Below are positions 1 through 5,164 of a stretch of DNA of 5,164 bases, in pieces. The notes under the pieces were generated by a model. That model was not told the DNA's origin. It ran no database searches and saw only the letters and a list, made by a program, of their open reading frames with translations. The translations under genes were made by a program, and so were the position numbers. The stretch is from an uncultured Anaeromassilibacillus sp. (GTDB taxonomy: Bacteria; Bacillota; Clostridia; Oscillospirales; Acutalibacteraceae). Every line of letters starts with the position of its first letter. Position 1 is the first letter of the stretch. The DNA lies in the NCBI GenBank assembly GCA_945988865.1, contig CAMFTQ010000060.1:1-5164 (forward strand), written 5' to 3'.

Positions 1-116
1 GTGCTGTGGCTGTCAACGATAACAATTCTTCTTGCAATTCCACGAAAGGATACAATACATTTTCTTAAATTTTTCTCTTCATTCTTTGTAAGAATTATAA
101 CGGTTAAGTCAGCCAT
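1..116 (-). CDS. GT2 family glycosyltransferase, N-terminal fragment (cut by left window edge)
   Basis: The first 38 codons of a gene that runs off the left edge. Reading starts at the ATG at 116-114 and begins MADLTVIILTKNEEKN, followed by a basic stretch (R29-R30) and IVIVDSHS. This is the usual start of a GT2 (GT-A fold) transferase: a beta strand, the TKNEE nucleotide-binding loop, an amphipathic helix, a second strand and the first Asp (D35) of the VDSxST motif. The ARRIVIVDS wording resembles the WaaE/KdtX-like branch of lipopolysaccharide-core and capsule transferases, but the acceptor and donor sugars cannot be told. An AAGGTGG ribosome site lies 5 bases before the ATG, which fixes the start. 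It follows rmlC by 86 bases in the same direction, so it probably adds a sugar to the same glycan. GC here is about 34%, lower than the rml genes. The plus-strand reading frame across the same bases looks like nothing known. Family call fairly sure; function unknown. Confidence 0.85.
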   Translation of the reverse strand, partial: MADLTVIILTKNEEKNLRKCIVSFRGIARRIVIVDSHS

Positions 117-121
117 TTTTG

Positions 122-128
122 CCACCTT
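122..128 (-). promoter_or_regulatory. Ribosome binding site of the GT2 gene
   Basis: On the minus strand the bases read AAGGTGG, one mismatch from the consensus AAGGAGG, with 5 bases (CAAAA) before the ATG at 116. It fixes the start of the truncated GT2 gene and supports reading this end of the window on the minus strand. It sits only 5 bases downstream of the inverted repeat at 134-166, so a folded hairpin could affect its accessibility. Confidence 0.7.
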
Positions 129-133
129 TAAAA

Positions 134-166
134 CTGAAATGCAACATAAAAAGAACAGCATTTCAG
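134..166. repeat. Perfect 9-bp inverted repeat between rmlC and the GT2 gene (possible weak terminator or attenuator)
   Basis: CTGAAATGC at 134-142 is matched exactly by GCATTTCAG at 158-166, with a 15-base loop of mostly A/T. In the minus-strand transcript the stem would be followed by UUUUAAAGG, a run of only four U, and then the GT2 ribosome site. The stem has four G-C pairs in nine and a long loop, so it is a poor intrinsic terminator by the usual rules. It could cause partial readthrough between the rml genes and the transferase, protect the 3' end of the rmlC message, or be chance in AT-rich DNA. The surrounding gap (117-202) is about 24% GC and holds no gene that I can see. Confidence 0.5.
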
Positions 167-202
167 CAATTTTAAATTACAAATAATACCTAATATATTG
201 TA

Positions 203-805
203 TTAAAACTTAAATGTATCTTTAAGTCCCAACCATTTTTGATCCTTATCGCTGAGATTAAGCTTTACTCCGTCTGAAAGCGTGTAGCCGTCTGCACAGG
301 CGGAGCCGTTGTATTCGCCTATTACCTGCGGCCACTCAATGCCGATTTCGGGGTCGTTCCACGCAAGACCGCCCTCATCGCCGGGATGGTAGAAGTCGGT
401 AACCTTGTAGCAAAACTTTGCAGTATCGGAAAGAACGAGAAAGCCGTGGGCAAATCCCTCTGAAATATAAAATTGCTTATGATTATCCTCTGTCAGCTCA
501 ACGCCAAACCATTTGCCGTATGTTTTACTGCCGCTTCTTAAATCAACGGCAACATCAAATACAGAGCCCTGAATAACTCTGACGAGCTTTCCCTGCGGAA
601 ACTGCTTTTGAAAATGCAGACCTCGCAGAACTCCCTTTGCGCTCATACTCTCATTATCCTGCACAAAAACCATATCAAGACCGGCTTCGTGCATATCGTT
701 CTGATTATAGGTTTCTGTAAAATAGCCTCTGCTGTCACCGTGAATTGTAGGCTCAATAACATACAAGCCCTCAATCGGCGCCTTTGTAACATTAATCTGC
801 CCCAT
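203..805 (-). CDS. rmlC: dTDP-4-dehydrorhamnose 3,5-epimerase (RmlC)
   Basis: Third enzyme of dTDP-L-rhamnose synthesis: it epimerises dTDP-4-keto-6-deoxy-D-glucose at C3 and C5 in the cytoplasm. The 200-residue product is a single cupin-type (RmlC) barrel. The hallmark motifs are present: GDSRGYF (23-29), FVQDN (47-51), RGLHFQ (61-66), QGKLVR (71-76), FDVAVD (83-88) and EGFAHGF (116-122). Aligned by eye with the Salmonella enzyme, the catalytic and binding residues are R61, H64 (base), K73, D84, H120 and Y133 (acid). The Asp that pairs with the base falls at D188 in LSDKD. The protein is longer than the usual 180-185 residues because of an extra ~18 residues between IEWP (156-159) and LSDKD. 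The start has a GAGGA site 8 bases upstream. It lies 35 bases after rmlD and is the last gene of the tight rml block. No frameshift or missing key residue is seen. Confidence 0.97.
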   Translation of the reverse strand: MGQINVTKAPIEGLYVIEPTIHGDSRGYFTETYNQNDMHEAGLDMVFVQDNESMSAKGVLRGLHFQKQFPQGKLVRVIQGSVFDVAVDLRSGSKTYGKWFGVELTEDNHKQFYISEGFAHGFLVLSDTAKFCYKVTDFYHPGDEGGLAWNDPEIGIEWPQVIGEYNGSACADGYTLSDGVKLNLSDKDQKWLGLKDTFKF

Positions 806-840
806 AATATCTGTCCTCTTCTAATTCTATAAAATTTGTG

Positions 841-1743
841 CTAAACATCAAGCTCCTGCAAATATCTGCTTAATGCGTCCTGCCATACAGGCAACGGCTC
901 AAAGCCTGCTTTAGTCAGCTTGCTCCTGTCAAGTCTGCTGTTAAACGGACGTGAAGCTTTGCTTAGTCCGTATTCCTGCGTAGTAACTGGAATAACCTCG
1001 GTGCTGTAGCCTGCCTGTCTGAAAATCTCGCAGGCAAAGTCATACCAGCTGATGTATCCGCCCTCGTTTGTTGCGTGATAGTATCCATATTTTTCTGTTT
1101 CGTTCATATCGACAAGCAGACGTGCCAAGTCATATGTGTATGTGGGAGTGCCTATCTGGTCGCAGACAACCCTGACAGTATCATACTTTTTTCCGACACT
1201 CAGCATTGTCTTGATGAAATTCTTTCCGTTTTTGCCGAACACCCACGCAACACGCACTATAAAATATTTGTCTAAGGTACTGCTTACCGCCAGCTCGCCC
1301 TCAAGCTTTGTATGACCGTAAACATTAAGAGGATTATAGCTTTTGCAGTCAGCCGGCCACGGTTCTGTACCCTGACCGTCAAACACATAGTCGGTGCTTA
1401 TATATGTCATTTTGCAGTCAAGCTTTTTGCAGACGTTTGCAATATTGCGTGTTCCGCCCGCATTGACAGCTCTGACCTTTTCGATATTTTCCTCGTCCTC
1501 GGCATCATCTACGGCAGTCCACGCAGCACAGTGAATTACTGCGTCAGGCATAACCTCTGAAATTACTTTTTCAACAGACTTTGCGTCTGTAATATCAAGG
1601 CTTACATAATCAATATCCGATAAGCCTTCTGCATTTAGTTCGGGGCTGATATCAGAGCCTATCCCCTCATATCCTCGTCTTTTAAGCTCGCACAGAACGT
1701 CATAGCCTAACTGTCCTCCTGCGCCTGTAACAAAAATTTTCAT
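841..1743 (-). CDS. rmlD: dTDP-4-dehydrorhamnose reductase (RmlD)
   Basis: Last enzyme of the pathway: it reduces dTDP-4-keto-L-rhamnose to dTDP-L-rhamnose with NAD(P)H. The 300-residue product is an extended short-chain dehydrogenase of normal family length. It begins with a Rossmann loop, TGAGGQLG (6-13), followed by CAAWTAVD (72-79), the catalytic STDYVFDG segment (116-123) and the Y-x3-K pair (Y142 and K146 in YGHTK). The C-terminal substrate region carries RPFNSRLD (265-272), a family signature. A GAGGAG ribosome site stands 7 bases before the ATG. It starts 13 bases after the rmlB stop and is surely co-transcribed with it. Only this reductase, not the related Tll or fucose-forming enzymes, is expected beside an RmlC epimerase, which supports rhamnose as the product. 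The gene is intact. Confidence 0.97.
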   Translation of the reverse strand: MKIFVTGAGGQLGYDVLCELKRRGYEGIGSDISPELNAEGLSDIDYVSLDITDAKSVEKVISEVMPDAVIHCAAWTAVDDAEDEENIEKVRAVNAGGTRNIANVCKKLDCKMTYISTDYVFDGQGTEPWPADCKSYNPLNVYGHTKLEGELAVSSTLDKYFIVRVAWVFGKNGKNFIKTMLSVGKKYDTVRVVCDQIGTPTYTYDLARLLVDMNETEKYGYYHATNEGGYISWYDFACEIFRQAGYSTEVIPVTTQEYGLSKASRPFNSRLDRSKLTKAGFEPLPVWQDALSRYLQELDV

Positions 1744-1756
1744 TCTTCAGCTCCTC

Positions 1757-2776
1757 TTAACGGTTGCCGTACATTTTTTCGTAGTAATTCTGATATTCGC
1801 CGCTTATGATAGTTTCCCACCACTCACGGTTGTCAAGATACCACTTTATGGTTTTCTTTATGCCGTCCTTAAACATTGTTTCGGGAAGCCAGCCAAGCTC
1901 TCTGTGAATTTTTGTCGGGTCAATGGCGTAACGCATATCGTGTCCCTTGCGGTCGGCAACATATGTAATAAGGCTCTCGGGCTTGTTAAGCTCTTTACAT
2001 ATTAGCCTAACAATATCTATATTTTTCATTTCATTATGTCCGCCTATGTTATAAACCTCGCCGACACTGCCTTTGTGAATAATCAGATCTATAGCCTTGC
2101 AATGATCCTCAACATACAGCCAATCACGGACGTTTTGTCCCTCTCCGTAAACAGGAAGCGGCTTGTCGTTGAGCGCATTTGCAATCATAAGAGGAATAAG
2201 CTTTTCGGGAAAATGATACGGCCCGTAATTATTTGAGCAACGGCTGATAGTAATAGGCAGACCGTAGGTTCTCTGATAAGCCAGCACAAGCAAATCAGCG
2301 GCAGCCTTTGATGATGAATACGGACTGCTTGTATGAATGGGCGTTTCCTCCGTAAAAAACAAATCAGGTCTGTCAAGCGGCAAATCTCCGTAAACCTCGT
2401 CTGTTGAAACCTGATGATATCTTGTAATACCGTACTTACGACAGGCATCCATCAGCGTTGCCGTACCCATTATATTTGTCTGTAGAAATATGCCGGGATC
2501 TTCTATGCTTCTGTCAACGTGAGATTCAGCCGCAAAATTAACGACAATATCGGGGTGTTCTTCTTCAAATAATCCGTAAACAGCATCTCTGTCACAAATA
2601 TCTGCCCTTACAAAACGAAAATTCGGATTTTCCATAACAGGAGCAAGGGTTGACAGATTGCCGGCATAGGTAAGCTTATCCAGACAAATAATGCGGTAGT
2701 CGGGATATTTATTTAGCATATGAAAAACGAAATTACTTCCGATAAAGCCGGCTCCGCCGGTAACAATTATATTCAT
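1757..2776 (-). CDS. rmlB: dTDP-glucose 4,6-dehydratase (RmlB)
   Basis: Second step of the pathway: NAD-dependent oxidation at C4 and loss of water across C5-C6, turning dTDP-glucose into dTDP-4-keto-6-deoxyglucose. The 339-residue product (counted from the ATG at 2776) is a typical extended short-chain dehydrogenase/epimerase. It shows GGAGFIG (7-13) for [13 protein letters not shown] (81-90), catalytic TDE (T125, D126, E127) and the Y153-x3-K157 pair in YSSSK. Further along are [15 protein letters not shown] (181-195) and [14 protein letters not shown] (211-224), both RmlB hallmarks. A TTG six bases further upstream is in frame, but only 2 bases separate it from the AAAGGA site. The ATG lies 8 bases from that site and gives the family's usual MNIIVTGG opening, so I chose it. 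It begins 17 bases after the rmlA stop. The gene is intact and of normal length. Confidence 0.97.
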   Translation of the reverse strand: MNIIVTGGAGFIGSNFVFHMLNKYPDYRIICLDKLTYAGNLSTLAPVMENPNFRFVRADICDRDAVYGLFEEEHPDIVVNFAAESHVDRSIEDPGIFLQTNIMGTATLMDACRKYGITRYHQVSTDEVYGDLPLDRPDLFFTEETPIHTSSPYSSSKAAADLLVLAYQRTYGLPITISRCSNNYGPYHFPEKLIPLMIANALNDKPLPVYGEGQNVRDWLYVEDHCKAIDLIIHKGSVGEVYNIGGHNEMKNIDIVRLICKELNKPESLITYVADRKGHDMRYAIDPTKIHRELGWLPETMFKDGIKKTIKWYLDNREWWETIISGEYQNYYEKMYGNR

Positions 2777-2784
2777 AATCAAAA

Positions 2785-2790
2785 TCCTTT
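2785..2790 (-). promoter_or_regulatory. Ribosome binding site deciding the rmlB start
   Basis: The minus strand reads AAAGGA here. The gap to the ATG at 2776-2774 is 8 bases, a normal distance. The gap to the in-frame TTG at 2782-2780 is only 2 bases, too short. This makes the ATG the start and removes two residues from the longest possible reading. Confidence 0.7.
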
Positions 2791-2793
2791 CAT

Positions 2794-3690
2794 TCAGCGC
2801 AATTCATCTATGTATTTGCCGTCTAAAACGTCCTTGAGGTACCTGCCGTACTGATTTTTCTTCAGACGCTCGTAAACCGTCATTACATCGTCCCTGTCAA
2901 TCCAGCCGTTAAGATATGCTATTTCTTCAAGACAGGCTATCTTGCGGTTCTGATGGGTTTCAATCGTCTTGACAAAATTAGTAGCGTCAACAAGGCTTTC
3001 GTGAGTGCCTGTGTCAAGCCAAGTAAAGCCCTGTCCCAGCAACTCTACATTTAAGCTGTTATTTTCAAGATAAATTTTGTTCAGGTCGGTAATCTCAAGC
3101 TCCCCTCTTGTGCTTGGCTTAAGGCTCTTTGCATAATCGACAACATTGTTATCATAAAAGTACAAGCCCGTTACGCAATAATTGCTCTTTGGGTTCTCGG
3201 GCTTTTCTTCGATAGAAACGGCACGTCCTGTCTTGTCAAACTCCACTATTCCGAAGCGTTGGGGATCGTCCACATAATAACCGAATATAGTAGCTCCCTT
3301 TCCTGTTTCGGCATTTTCTTTGGCTGATTTCAGCCGCTTGTTTAAGCCGTGACCGAAAAAAATGTTATCGCCAAGCACCATTGCGACAGAATCGTTTCCG
3401 ATAAATTTTTCGCCGATAATAAACGCCTGTGCCAAGCCGTCGGGCGACGGCTGAACCTCATAAGTAAAATTAACGCCGAACTGATGACCGTCACTGAGCA
3501 AATCCATAAATCTCGGAGTATCCTGCGGTGTCGAAATTATCAGGATATCACGAATACCTGCGTTCATAAGAACGGATATTGGGTAGTAAATCATCGGTTT
3601 GTCATAAATGGGCAGCAGCTGCTTTGATGTTACCATTGTAAGAGGATAAAGTCTTGTACCGGAACCTCCGGCTAAAATGATTCCTTTCAC
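2794..3690 (-). CDS. rmlA: Glucose-1-phosphate thymidylyltransferase (RmlA)
   Basis: First step of the pathway: it joins glucose-1-phosphate and dTTP to give dTDP-glucose and pyrophosphate, and in known family members is inhibited by the end product dTDP-rhamnose. The product has 298 residues from a GTG start at 3690, close to the usual ~290 of the short RmlA class. Motifs: nucleotide loop [13 protein letters not shown] (6-18, R13), SKQLLP with K23, [11 protein letters not shown] (27-37), [10 protein letters not shown] (81-90), LGDNIFFG (106-113, metal ligand D108), EEKP (161-164, K163) and DTGTH (226-230, metal ligand D226). A GGAGG site lies 7 bases before this GTG but only 1 base before an in-frame TTG at 3696. 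That TTG overlaps the preceding stop, so the GTG is the likely start. Only two bases separate it from the GT4 stop, suggesting translational coupling. The gene is intact. Confidence 0.97.
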   Translation of the reverse strand: MKGIILAGGSGTRLYPLTMVTSKQLLPIYDKPMIYYPISVLMNAGIRDILIISTPQDTPRFMDLLSDGHQFGVNFTYEVQPSPDGLAQAFIIGEKFIGNDSVAMVLGDNIFFGHGLNKRLKSAKENAETGKGATIFGYYVDDPQRFGIVEFDKTGRAVSIEEKPENPKSNYCVTGLYFYDNNVVDYAKSLKPSTRGELEITDLNKIYLENNSLNVELLGQGFTWLDTGTHESLVDATNFVKTIETHQNRKIACLEEIAYLNGWIDRDDVMTVYERLKKNQYGRYLKDVLDGKYIDELR

Positions 3691-3692
3691 AG

Positions 3693-4988
3693 TCAAGCCT
3701 CCAGTATTGCGTCGATATATTTTTTAACAGAAATATCCTTAGATAAATTCTTAACAAGATATTCTCTTCCGTTTTTGCCCATCTGCGCTATTTCTTTTGA
3801 TTCCGCATTTTCAACAAACCATTCTATATTACGGGCAACTGCATCATAGTCGCCCGGCTCACAGCACAAACCGCACTTTGTTTCTTCGATAATAAGCCTT
3901 GCCTCGGAATTTTCCTCAAGAACACCTAAAACAGGCTTTCCGGCAGACATTACACCATAGCACTTTGACGGCACAGACACGCCTTTTATTCCCTTTGCAT
4001 TGACGCACCAATGAACATCTGCCGAATTAAGGCTGTAAATCAAATCTTCTTTTTCCTGATACGGAATAAAAACAACGTTTTCCATATTATGCCGCTTTTT
4101 GTAATCTACAAGAGTATCAAGCATACTTCCCGAGCCTACAAACGCAAATACTACCTCTCTGCCGTCTGATGTTTTACATCCGGTTTCATATTCACCGCTT
4201 TTTGTTGTACCCTTACGAAACCGCTTAATTACATTCATAAGATTAGGAAGGTCGTAATACAAGCCGATGTTGCCCGAATACATAATTACAAATTTGTTAT
4301 CCAAATCATTTCTGCGTTTAAAAGCTAATACGTTTTCATCATCGCTCGGCAGAGGATAAATCTCTTTTTCGTCTATCCAGTTATTGATAAACGCACATTT
4401 CGGCACTTTTTTGTACTTAAAGCGCTTATTCAGTGTTTCTACCAAATCACGTCCCACTGTTATTACAAGATTGCTCCTCTTGCAGCTGAATTTATCAAGA
4501 AGCATCATCAGCTTAAGAACGAGCTTATTATTTGAGTAATTAACAGCCATTGTCTGTTCGGGGTTAAAGTCCTGAATATTATAAATATATTTAGCATGTT
4601 TTACCCATTTTCCCCACACACCGATTAAACCGCCCAGAACAGGAGGCTGTGATATCGAAAATACGTAGTCCTGTTTTCCGACCTTGAACGTTGCACGTAT
4701 CGCTCCGAAAAAATATGAAAGTATATTTTTAACACGGCTTACTGTACTTTCCTTTGAAAATTCCGGCACACGAATTCTCAGAACCTCAACTCCGTTTATA
4801 TTTTCACGGTAAAAACGCTTTTCTTTGTACTTTTCTTCTACCGTACCCAAATAGCTCGGGACAACACAAATAACCGTCACGTCAAATTTGTCAAGCATAC
4901 CCTCGGCAAGCTCCTTGAGTATCTGACCCGTTGAGGCAACGTCAGGGAAATAGTAGTGGGCATATATAAGTATTTTTTTCTTTTCCAT
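3693..4988 (-). CDS. GT4 family glycosyltransferase, GT-B fold, WbuB/WcaI-like
   Basis: A 431-residue transferase that probably moves a nucleotide-activated sugar onto a lipid-linked glycan at the inner face of the membrane. The N-terminal domain opens [17 protein letters not shown] (6-22), the pattern seen in WbuB/WcaI-type enzymes, and contains [10 protein letters not shown] (111-120) and the NIQDFNPE loop (137-144). The C-terminal nucleotide-binding domain shows the YSGNIG loop (237-242), FVGSGSM (283-289), [16 protein letters not shown] (339-354) and a Glu-rich helix at 358-369. There is no signal peptide. The hydrophobic stretch around 116-130 is more like a membrane-touching surface than a full crossing. 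An extra hydrophilic loop lies at about 258-278. A GGAGAG site 5 bases before the ATG supports the start, which is 12 bases after the acyltransferase stop. GC is near 35% in the lines I sampled, against about 48% for the rml genes. Family call sure; donor sugar unknown, with rhamnose or an amino/deoxy sugar possible. Confidence 0.88.
   Translation of the reverse strand: MEKKKILIYAHYYFPDVASTGQILKELAEGMLDKFDVTVICVVPSYLGTVEEKYKEKRFYRENINGVEVLRIRVPEFSKESTVSRVKNILSYFFGAIRATFKVGKQDYVFSISQPPVLGGLIGVWGKWVKHAKYIYNIQDFNPEQTMAVNYSNNKLVLKLMMLLDKFSCKRSNLVITVGRDLVETLNKRFKYKKVPKCAFINNWIDEKEIYPLPSDDENVLAFKRRNDLDNKFVIMYSGNIGLYYDLPNLMNVIKRFRKGTTKSGEYETGCKTSDGREVVFAFVGSGSMLDTLVDYKKRHNMENVVFIPYQEKEDLIYSLNSADVHWCVNAKGIKGVSVPSKCYGVMSAGKPVLGVLEENSEARLIIEETKCGLCCEPGDYDAVARNIEWFVENAESKEIAQMGKNGREYLVKNLSKDISVKKYIDAILEA
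3698..3702 (-). promoter_or_regulatory. Ribosome binding site deciding the rmlA start
   Basis: The minus strand reads GGAGG inside the last codons of the GT4 gene. It is 7 bases from the GTG at 3690-3688 and 1 base from the TTG at 3696-3694. Spacing therefore favours the GTG, which also gives the standard RmlA opening MKGIILAGG. Confidence 0.75.
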
Positions 4989-5000
4989 AACAACTCTCCG

Positions 5001-5164
5001 CTACTGCTCAATAGTTTTAATAACCTTTGCAGGATTTCCCGCTATTACCGAGTTCGGCGGAAACTCTCCGCATACGACAGCGCCTGCTCCGACCACACAG
5101 CCGTCACCGAGTCTTGTACCCTTAAGAATAAGTGCGTTACATCCGATAAAACAGTTTTTGCCGA
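5001..5164 (-). CDS. Hexapeptide-repeat (left-handed beta-helix) acyltransferase, C-terminal fragment
   Basis: The last 53 codons of a gene whose start lies beyond the right edge; the TAG stop is at 5003-5001. The visible product reads [15 protein letters not shown], then [13 protein letters not shown], then the loop [15 protein letters not shown] near the end. The hexapeptide repeats and the terminal AGxPAKxIK signature are those of O-acetyltransferases of the maltose/galactoside, serine and WcaF/NeuD-like groups. Such enzymes use acetyl-CoA as trimers. In this context it most likely acetylates a sugar of the polysaccharide. The catalytic His is not in the visible part, so the exact subfamily and activity cannot be judged. 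It stops 12 bases before the GT4 start and appears to be in the same operon. GC is about 49%, like the rml genes. Confidence 0.85.
   Translation of the reverse strand, partial: GKNCFIGCNALILKGTRLGDGCVVGAGAVVCGEFPPNSVIAGNPAKVIKTIEQ

Noticed and set aside
1..186. Plus-strand open frame of 61 codons starting at the window edge
   Set aside because: It has no recognisable domain, starts at the very edge, and is antisense to a clear GT2 gene start with a good ribosome site; it also runs through the AT-rich gap.
194..233. Possible promoter for the GT2 gene at the end of rmlC (TTAAAG, 17 bases, TACAAT on the minus strand)
   Set aside because: The -10-like box is fair but the -35-like box matches only three of six bases, and such matches are expected by chance in DNA this AT-rich.
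2185..2448. Minus-strand frame of 87 codons inside rmlB
   Set aside because: It lies wholly inside rmlB in another frame, without a recognisable motif. The rmlB product is full length and conserved across this span.
2746..2761. GC-rich inverted repeat near the rmlB start (ACCGGC, GGA, GCCGGC on the minus strand)
   Set aside because: It is produced by the Thr-Gly-Gly-Ala-Gly codons of the conserved NAD-binding loop, and it has no U-run or other sign of a regulatory hairpin.
3349..3627. Plus-strand frame of 92 codons opposite rmlA
   Set aside because: An antisense shadow of the conserved RmlA N-terminal half; no domain-like sequence. The same holds for the plus-strand frames opposite rmlC, rmlD and rmlB.
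4992..5071. The 10-mer AACTCTCCGC occurs at 4992-5001 and again at 5062-5071
   Set aside because: One copy is the GT4 ribosome site and the other is coding sequence for the acyltransferase; a single short match 70 bases apart is best explained by chance.

Overview
The window is one stretch of a surface-polysaccharide gene cluster. All seven supportable genes lie on the minus strand, so transcription runs from the right end to the left. The core is a complete, intact set for making dTDP-L-rhamnose (rmlA, rmlB, rmlD, rmlC in transcription order). It is flanked by two glycosyltransferases and, at the right edge, the tail of a hexapeptide-repeat acyltransferase. The purine-rich Shine-Dalgarno sites (GGAGG, GAGGAG, AAGGTGG), moderate to low GC and the wording of the proteins suggest a low-to-mid GC Firmicute. 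A gut Clostridia/Ruminococcaceae-like organism is my best guess, but no marker gene here proves it.

Layout, reading 5'->3' on the minus strand: (1) 5164-5001, C-terminal end of a left-handed beta-helix acyltransferase, cut by the window edge. (2) 4988-3693, a GT4 (GT-B fold, WbuB/WcaI-like) glycosyltransferase. (3) 3690-2794, rmlA. (4) 2776-1757, rmlB. (5) 1743-841, rmlD. (6) 805-203, rmlC. (7) After an AT-rich gap of 86 bases containing a perfect 9-bp inverted repeat, 116-1, the first 38 codons of a GT2 glycosyltransferase, cut by the left edge. The first six genes are packed with gaps of 2 to 35 bases and look like one operon. No promoter is visible for them, so it presumably lies beyond the right edge.

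How the genes work together: RmlA activates glucose-1-phosphate with dTTP, RmlB oxidises and dehydrates dTDP-glucose, RmlC epimerises the 4-keto sugar at C3 and C5, and RmlD reduces it to dTDP-L-rhamnose. The transferases would then build a repeat unit or wall/capsular glycan that includes rhamnose. Which transferase, if either, uses rhamnose cannot be read from the sequence.

This is a well-known kind of locus, and I see no previously undescribed system. The points worth a second look are two start-site corrections (rmlA at a GTG, rmlB at an internal ATG), the hidden GT2 gene at the left edge, a C-terminal insertion in RmlC, a hydrophilic insertion in the GT4 enzyme, the hairpin between rmlC and the GT2 gene, and a base-composition contrast between the rml genes and the transferases.
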